Shown piece by piece: positions 59,201 to 64,000 of a stretch of DNA of 64,000 bases. Under the pieces are notes generated by a model that was not told the origin of the DNA, did no database searches, and saw only the letters and a program-made list of their open reading frames with translations. Numbering within the stretch: the stretch's first letter is position 1; every line of letters begins with the position of its first letter. The DNA is from Amoebophrya sp. A120 (Eukaryota > Sar > Dinophyceae > Syndiniales > Amoebophryaceae): contig CAJINV010000008.1 of assembly GCA_905178155.1 (NCBI GenBank), forward strand, positions 2,981,303 through 3,045,302, in the 5' to 3' direction. The translations under genes were made by a program, and so were the position numbers.

Positions 59201-62200
59201 ACAGATGTTGCAAATAGACGGGAAAGCATCCCACCTTAATATGCGGGACCTCAACGGCGACGGCGAAATTGACCCCCGTGAACTGCAGGTCGCGGTGCTG
59301 ATGGGAGACAAATTTCAGACCGAGAGCGGAAAAGCGAAGATCGATGACGTCACCGCGCTGCTGCAGACGCTGGACCACGATACAAAGTTGAAAGCTTTAG
59401 CAGGAAGCACCGTGGACGATTACGACATTGACGGTGACGGGAATCTGTCCTCGGCAGAACTGAAGGTCATGTACCAGATGCTGGTTGACAAGGATGGTGA
59501 TGCTCCAAGCAATCGAGACGAACTGATAAGCATCGACAGCGATGCGCTAGGCATTGCGAATGCCCTCAGGGGAGAGTCTAACAAGCTGACGGAGCCAGAG
59601 TTGTGGACGTACGATTTGGACGACGACGGGAAAATGTCGCTGGACGAACTGAAGATGATGCACACGCTTCGAGACAACGGCGGGATTTTACTTGACGATC
59701 AAAAGGCGAAGATCCCAGAAGGCCTGCTTCCTTCCGGGGGAGGCACATGGGACCTGTACAAAAGCATCGACGGCAACAGGCAAAGTCTGAGTCTCGAGGA
59801 TATCACAGCGGCCGTGCGGCAGCCAGCAGCTTCTGCGGACCACAGCTCCTACACGCCCCAGGAAGAGAGCTTTTACCGCGATCTGCTCTTTCCGTCACCG
59901 CAATCTGCTTCTTCTATTCATGGAAACTATAACATGGATTTTGCCATGATTTCCGCAAACGCTGGCAAGAACGCTGGTTCGAGAAAAATCTTCGACGCCC
60001 TCCAAATCGGCGGCGGCCATTTTACGAAGACTGAGTTCGAACTGCGGGACCTGGACGGCAGCGGCGAAATTGACTCCCAGGAACTGCTGCTCGCGGTGCT
60101 GATGGGAGACAAATTCCAGACCGAGAACGGAAAAGCGAAAATCGAGGATGTCACCGCGCTGCTGCAGACGCTGGAACACGATACTGGGTTGAAAGGTTTA
60201 GCAGGACGCAGTGACAATAATGGGAATCTGTCCCCAGCACAACTGAAGGACATGGTGGGCGATTACGACATTGACGGTAACGGGAATCTGTCTCCAGCAG
60301 AGCTGAAGGTCATGTACCAGATGCTGGTGAAAGAGGATGGCGATGGTCAACCCAATCCAGACGTACGGATAGGCATCGACAGCGATGCGCTAGGCATTGC
60401 GAATGCCCTCGTGGGAGACCAGCAGAAGGAGCTGACGGAGCCAGAGTTGAGGACGTACGATTTGGACGACGACGGGAAAATGTCGCTGGAAGAACTGAAG
60501 GTGATGCACACGCTTCGAGACAACGGCGGCAAGATAACTATTGACGCGCAAAATCCAGAAAAAGCGAAGATCCCACAGGGCCTGCATCCTTCCGGAGGAA
60601 CATGGGTCCAGTTCAGAAGCATCGACAGCAACGGCCGAAGCCTGAGCCTAGAGGAAATCACAGCGGCCGTGCGGCAGCCAGCAGTTTCTGCGGACCACAT
60701 CACCAGCTACGAACCCACGGACGTGAGCACTTACCGCAAGCTGCTCCTTCAGGTTCAGTCAACCTCAGAGTCCTATGGCTTTGAAGATATTTCATCCGCA
60801 GACGGTAAGGCGCATCCAGGTATGAACAAAATCCTCGACGCCCTTCAGATCGACGGTGGCGATTTTACGAAGACTGAGTTCGAGCAGCGGGACCTCAACG
60901 GCGACGACAAAATTGACTCCCGGGAACTGAAGGTCGCGGTGCTGATGGGAGCTAAGTTCCAGACCGGGAACGAAGCGAAAATCGAGGATGTCACCGCACT
61001 GCTGCAGACGCTGGAACACGATACTGGGTTGAAAGGTTTATCAGGACGCAGTGACAATAATGGGAATCTGTCCCCAGCACAACTGAAGGATATGGTGGGC
61101 GATTACGACATTGACGGTAACGGGAATCTGTCTCCAGCAGAGCTGAAGGTCATGTACCAGATGCTGGTGAAAGAGGATGGCGATGGTCAACCCAATCCAG
61201 ACGTACGGATAGGCATCGACAGCGATGCGCTATGCATTGCGAATGCCCTCGTGGGAGACCAGCAGAAGGAGCTGACGGAGCCAGAGTTGAGGACGTACGA
61301 TTTGGACGACGACGGGAAAATGTCGCTGGAAGAACTGAAGGTGATGTACAGGCTTCGAAACCAAGGGGGGGAGATCGACGCGAACGACATCCCAAAAACT
61401 CTGCACCCTCCAGTAACATGGGACTCCGTGAAAAGCATCCACGGCGACGACCAAAAGCTGAGTCTCGAGGAAATTACAGCGGCCGTGCGGCAGCCAGCAG
61501 CCTTGGAGCAGGGCAGCAGCTACCACGAAACAGAGGAGACCACGTACCGCAAGCTCCTTCATTCCGTCACAGATTATGGCTACAGCGATATTTCCCATCA
61601 GGGTGGCCAGGGTGGCAGCGAACCGCAGGCCGACATGAAAAAAATCTTCGACGCCCTTCAAATCGACGGCGGCGATTTTACGGAGGACGAGTTCAATCAG
61701 CGGGACCTGGACGGCAACGGTAAAATCAGTGGAACTGAGCTGCAGGCAGCGGTGTTGATGGGGAAGCATTTCCAGGCTGGGGACGGGGGCCAGTCAGGTA
61801 CAGATATACAGGAGACTATAGGGAACGTACAGGCTCGGATGGCTCTGCTGGACAGCCGGTATGACAGCATCAACGACGACGTGAAGCCATACGACTTCGA
61901 CGGTAAAGACGGGATCTCTCCAGCGGAACTGAAAATCATGTTCATGATGGGCGGCGGTATCTTGAGTCAAAACGCGCTCCCACTGATTACTGACGGTCAT
62001 CCTTTTTTTGCTGCCACAAAGATAGATCTCTGCCTAGTTTTTACGCAGTGCACCATCTTGCTAAGGGAAAGCGCATTGGCGTTCGCATGCATGATCGCGC
62101 ATCGACGTGTAGTCCTAAGTCTGCATAATTGATGTCGCAGCTCCGTACACTAACTTCCAGCTGACTGGTCAACTGTGCCAAGTCTTTGCTCCTTTTGATG

Positions 62201-64000
62201 CGTAAGCACTACGAGCTGCATAGTATCAGGCACAGGGCGCTTTTCCGCATTACAAACAACCAAAAACACGAGTTGGATATGAGGACAATGAAGGACCATG
62301 ATAAAACGAAGGACGTAATCAACCAGCTCTGCGACGGGCAGGCTTCTTGCAATATTGATAGCCTCGCGGAACTCAAGACCTACGATTTCGACGCCGATGG
62401 CAAATTGTCCCTTGCCGAGCTCAAAGTTCTTCGAGAGCTGGAGTCGAATGGTGGACAGCTTGCTCCTGCTAAGATGTGGAAATGCGTACGCACCGTCATC
62501 TGTTGTATCAAAACCATCTAGTTGCTTCCGCATCCGCTGTCTAGATGAAGACTCGAAGTCAGAAAAAAGGCGGCGCTTCTTGTGCCCACTTTGAAGTAAA
62601 CATGTGCCTGTGCGAGAGTGGGTGGCACCGTTTCTGCCGTTCATTGCAAATACTTGGAGATTCTGATTTGGGACCTTGACCTTGATGCGCAGTGTGAGTG
62701 TCGTTCTAGGAGCTGGTCTTAGAGACAGAGAAAAGGAAGTCGAACTTCTGGTGCATGATAGATGATGATGTCTGATGATGCTGCTCATTTTATTCCCGGG
62801 ATACAGTGTAAGATACAGTTACGGCTTCTGAGTGATCTGTTTCCCGATTCTTCACTCGACGACAACGACTATTGGAAAAGCTTCACCGGGGTATCGACCA
62901 ACGACGCCGACACCAACTGGAGCAAAGAAGAAATTCTTCTTGCTGCGCGGCAGGCTCCGCCGGACGACTACGGCAGCACGCAGTACCACAAGCTCCTAAC
63001 GGGGCCGACTGGGTCGTCGATTGATCTTGCAGCTGTGAACGACGAGCACAACGACAAACTTCGACAGATGTTGCAAATAGACGGGCCAGCATCCCCGCTC
63101 ACAGCAGAAGACTTCAATATGCGCGACCTCAACGGCGACGGCGAAATTGACTCCCGTGAACTGCAGGTCGCGGTGCTGATGGGAGGTAAGTTCCAGACCG
63201 TCGAGGACGTCACCGCGCTGCTGCGGACCACGCTGAAAGACGACACATCAAAGTTGGCAGATTTAGCAGCAAGCACCGTGGCCGTGGGCGATTACGACAT
63301 TGACGGTGACAAGAATCTGTCCCCAGCAGAACTGAAGGTCATGTACCAGATGCTGATCGACGAGAGTGGCCAGACCGGTGGTCCTGATGAGTATATCAAC
63401 TGCAAATATGTCTAACTGGAAGAGTGCCAGACTTGTCATGCAGGTTTTTCATGACCCATCCCCATGACCATAAGGTCAGGTATGGAGGACATAGAATGAC
63501 AGAATCTGTGAGAGTTCTATCATACTATCATACCTATCCTGCTGCATGAGAAACTAAACTGCCTCTCGATTAGGTCAAAAGTGGACATCTTTTGGGAATC
63601 ATGCAGCACAGATTTTTACATGATTCAGATATAGCATGACAAGTTGCTTTGTTCCAGACCCACACATTTTTGCAGTTGACAGACTACATTGACATCGACA
63701 GCCCAGACAACGATGACGACGCCGTGCTGCTCGCGAATCAGCTGCTCCCGAGCCCTGGCCAAGCCAATACGTTCACCAACGACGACCTCCGTCTGTACGA
63801 CGTCAACAACGACGGGAAAATGTCCCTCGAGGAGCTGAAGTTGATGCACGATTGGCACACTCGGTCGTATCGCAGCGGAATGGATACCGCAGCTATGCGG
63901 AGCCGCTTCGACGAAAAACTTGACTTCTCTCCCACGATACAATTCGACCCAAACTACGATATCAACAACGACAAACACTTCTCCCCCGCTGAACTGAAGT
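53270..64000 (+). CDS. Giant EF-hand repeat protein, about 30 EF-hand loops visible, 3' end outside the window
   Basis: Coding blocks: 53270-53642, 53829-54189, 54376 to about 57320, about 58406-61960, about 62255-62474, about 62816-63393 and 63687 to the edge. Canonical 12-residue Ca-binding loops recur: DLDGDGHIDGKE, DLDDDGKMSLEE, DFDEDGKISLAE, DIDGDGNLSPAE, DLNGDGEIDSRE. They sit in an alternating super-repeat of about 520 residues made of two halves with WSREEILLAARQAPPDD or LSLEEITAAVRQPAA linkers. The super-repeat continues in register across the introns at 57.3-58.4, 61.96-62.25, 62.47-62.82 and 63.39-63.69 kb, which argues for one gene. The exact splice sites of the first two introns are unresolved, so 53270-54189 could be separate short genes. 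No signal peptide or enzyme domain is seen. Presumed calcium-binding structural or buffering protein. Confidence 0.75.
53690..54410. repeat. Tandem duplication of an intron plus the start of the next exon in the EF-hand gene
   Basis: CACAAGGAAAACATTCGTCAAG, then GGCCGAGGTTGTCTGT-like sequence, then the exon start (CAGCTSGAGGCATACGACTTT) occurs at about 53701-53865 and 54247-54415. Intron and exon were copied together, so this is genomic duplication, not retroposition. Confidence 0.8.
54376..57366 (+). CDS. Large internal exon of the EF-hand gene (nine EF-hand loops)
   Basis: Open for 996 codons from ATG 54376 to TGA 57366. The last roughly 15 codons (after FSQILSK) fall outside the repeat pattern, so the exon probably ends near 57320. 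The interrupted unit, FSQIL..., resumes at 58406 with KIADALKIDGKFTTTEF. If not spliced, this would be a stand-alone EF-hand protein. Confidence 0.6.
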   Translation: MEGTIDKSQLEAYDFDGNSHLSLDEVKLLVQVEENDDDLIANSDALGIANGVLGESNKLKDVAELGTYDLDDDGKMSLEELKVMYTLRQNDGKIKQAQLVDISRNLLPLGESWPNWFESTHEQHRFGQTLSLKELTAAVRQPAAFDPSHNYNEAEERNYRELLLQSSPNSYSFGQISSTNGGENPADGMQKIFDALQIDGGDFTEDEFNQRDLDGDGHIDGKELQTAVLLGKTLQADHAGGEENAPQLAVEDVQARMKLLHPAKFGSFESDVATAYSSTDEHVDLDGKASAMEIKLAYQMQGERKEMSITTDEDTVRDTVNQYLGSEAIASNAELKTYDFDEDGKISLAELKVIHELRRNHGKFDNRPHSLGGIELLQDLLPETQEAETYWTAFQGLDGHSAGQWSREEILLAVRQAPADDSASDLLTEKAGVDPIGLDEMNTNYRDMIQALQIDGRASDSEHKADDFKMRDLNGDGGIDSRELQVAVLMGDKFQTESGKANVEDVTALLQTLKDDKDLGHLAVGDTDVVRNYDIDRDGELSPAELKVMYQMLIKESGDSGGKPDEHIGISDANNDALDLANAFVGREEDKLGDNSELRTYDLDDDGKMSLEELKVMYKLRNSNTGGIAGSDIPQSLQPSSGDWDDHSVKSIDGDDQKLSLEEITVAVRQPAAFPSHSYNNAEEGNYRNLLLQSSPNSYSFAEISSTDGNMKKIVDVLQIGGDFTQTEFNQRDLDGDGHIDGKELQAAVLLGKTLQADHAGGEQNAPQLSVEDVHARMKLLHPAKFGSFESGVATAYSSTDDHADDKVSAMEIKLAYQMQGASEKMSIETKKNADTARETVNQYLGRDAKIASIAELKTYDFDEDGKISLAELKVIHELKTNDGKFDVSQGSLGGTELLEELLPGRISEGKKADYLNQWQTMDGSRSGGNDKWSIQEITMAVRQPPGVNGPGAGDEDADSTYKEFLRGLSRKDLTFSQILSKQIFHFHFNNKRHMA
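57390..58210 (+). repeat. Dispersed repeat copy B, inside an intron of the EF-hand gene; carries the empty introner site
   Basis: Homologous in order and orientation to 50440-51500, starting GATCTGGTAACCAAAGCG and ending near GCATAATGTTATGCGC. It makes up most of the intron between about 57320 and 58406. Confidence 0.8.
58406..62132 (+). CDS. Second large internal exon of the EF-hand gene (13 EF-hand loops)
   Basis: The frame is open from KIADALKID through IMFMMGGG near 61950, then runs into non-repeat sequence to the stop at 62132, so the real 3' splice boundary is near 61960. The first in-frame codons lie upstream of any ATG, so this is an exon and not an independent gene. Confidence 0.6.
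60100..61346. repeat. Near-identical 840-bp-spaced duplication within the EF-hand exon
   Basis: About 60120-60506 and 60960-61346 are almost base-for-base identical (for example AGGCATTGCG against ATGCATTGCG), offset by exactly 840 bp (280 codons). Other repeat units are far more diverged, so this pair is recent or gene-converted. Confidence 0.9.
63394..63681 (+). mobile_element. Introner-type intron in the EF-hand gene, 288 bp, near-TSD GAGTA/GACTA
   Basis: Left TATCAACTGCAAATATGTC...CTGGAAGAG, right TTCCAGACCCACACATTTTT then GCAGTTGACA. Joining CCT GAT GAG TA to C ATT GAC ATC gives PDEYIDID, which matches the paralogous units (RDELISID, PDVRIGID), so the splice is confirmed by internal homology. 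Confidence 0.85.

Overview
The window is nuclear DNA of a eukaryote. Genes are broken by spliceosomal introns, ATGs have Kozak-like contexts, intergenic spaces of 1-3 kb are rich in repeats, and there are no operons or Shine-Dalgarno sites. Many introns look like small inverted-repeat transposons (introners): they begin TAT, end ATA, carry a TGTCTGGGTCTGGAAG-like core in both arms and are flanked by 5-bp target duplications. Several other introns keep the frame only with a GG...AG boundary. Introners of this kind together with non-canonical splice sites are known from syndinian dinoflagellate parasites (Amoebophrya), so I infer a syndinian or related alveolate. That assignment is inference. 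No marker RNA gene is present to confirm it.

Layout. 1-1933 (-): a Gln/Gly/Pro-rich protein gene running off the left edge. 1.9-5.2 kb: repeats, no convincing gene. 5.2-11.4 kb (+): a 12-exon gene for a coiled-coil protein with a possible MATH-like C-terminal half and two introners. 11.4-13.8 kb: intergenic DNA with a 635-bp TIR element. 13.8-23.0 kb (+): a 2,901-residue SNF2/Rad5-like ATPase with a RING finger and a C-terminal UBA domain. 25.1-29.3 kb (+): an unrecognised multi-exon gene with two introners. 29.4-32.6 kb: a GC-rich minisatellite island bordered by a shared palindrome family. 32.8-42.6 kb (+): three multi-exon genes that I do not recognise. 45.3-47.9 kb (+): an MDP-1-like HAD phosphatase whose five internal introns are all introner-like. 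49.2-50.0 kb (-): a sideroflexin-like gene with a repeat-derived 3' end. 50.4-51.5 kb: a dispersed repeat holding another introner. 52.5-53.1 kb (+): a small two-exon gene. 53.3-64.0 kb (+): a very large EF-hand repeat protein gene running off the right edge.

The genes do not form one pathway. Recognisable functions are chromatin/DNA-repair remodelling (SNF2-RING-UBA), a small-molecule or protein phosphatase (MDP-1), mitochondrial amino-acid transport (sideroflexin) and calcium binding (EF-hand). What unites the window is the mobile family of intron-forming elements. In most coding copies, removing the element plus one 5-bp duplication restores the reading frame exactly. One copy sits in non-coding repeat DNA and has an empty-site paralogue 7 kb away, so the same family both transposes and makes introns.
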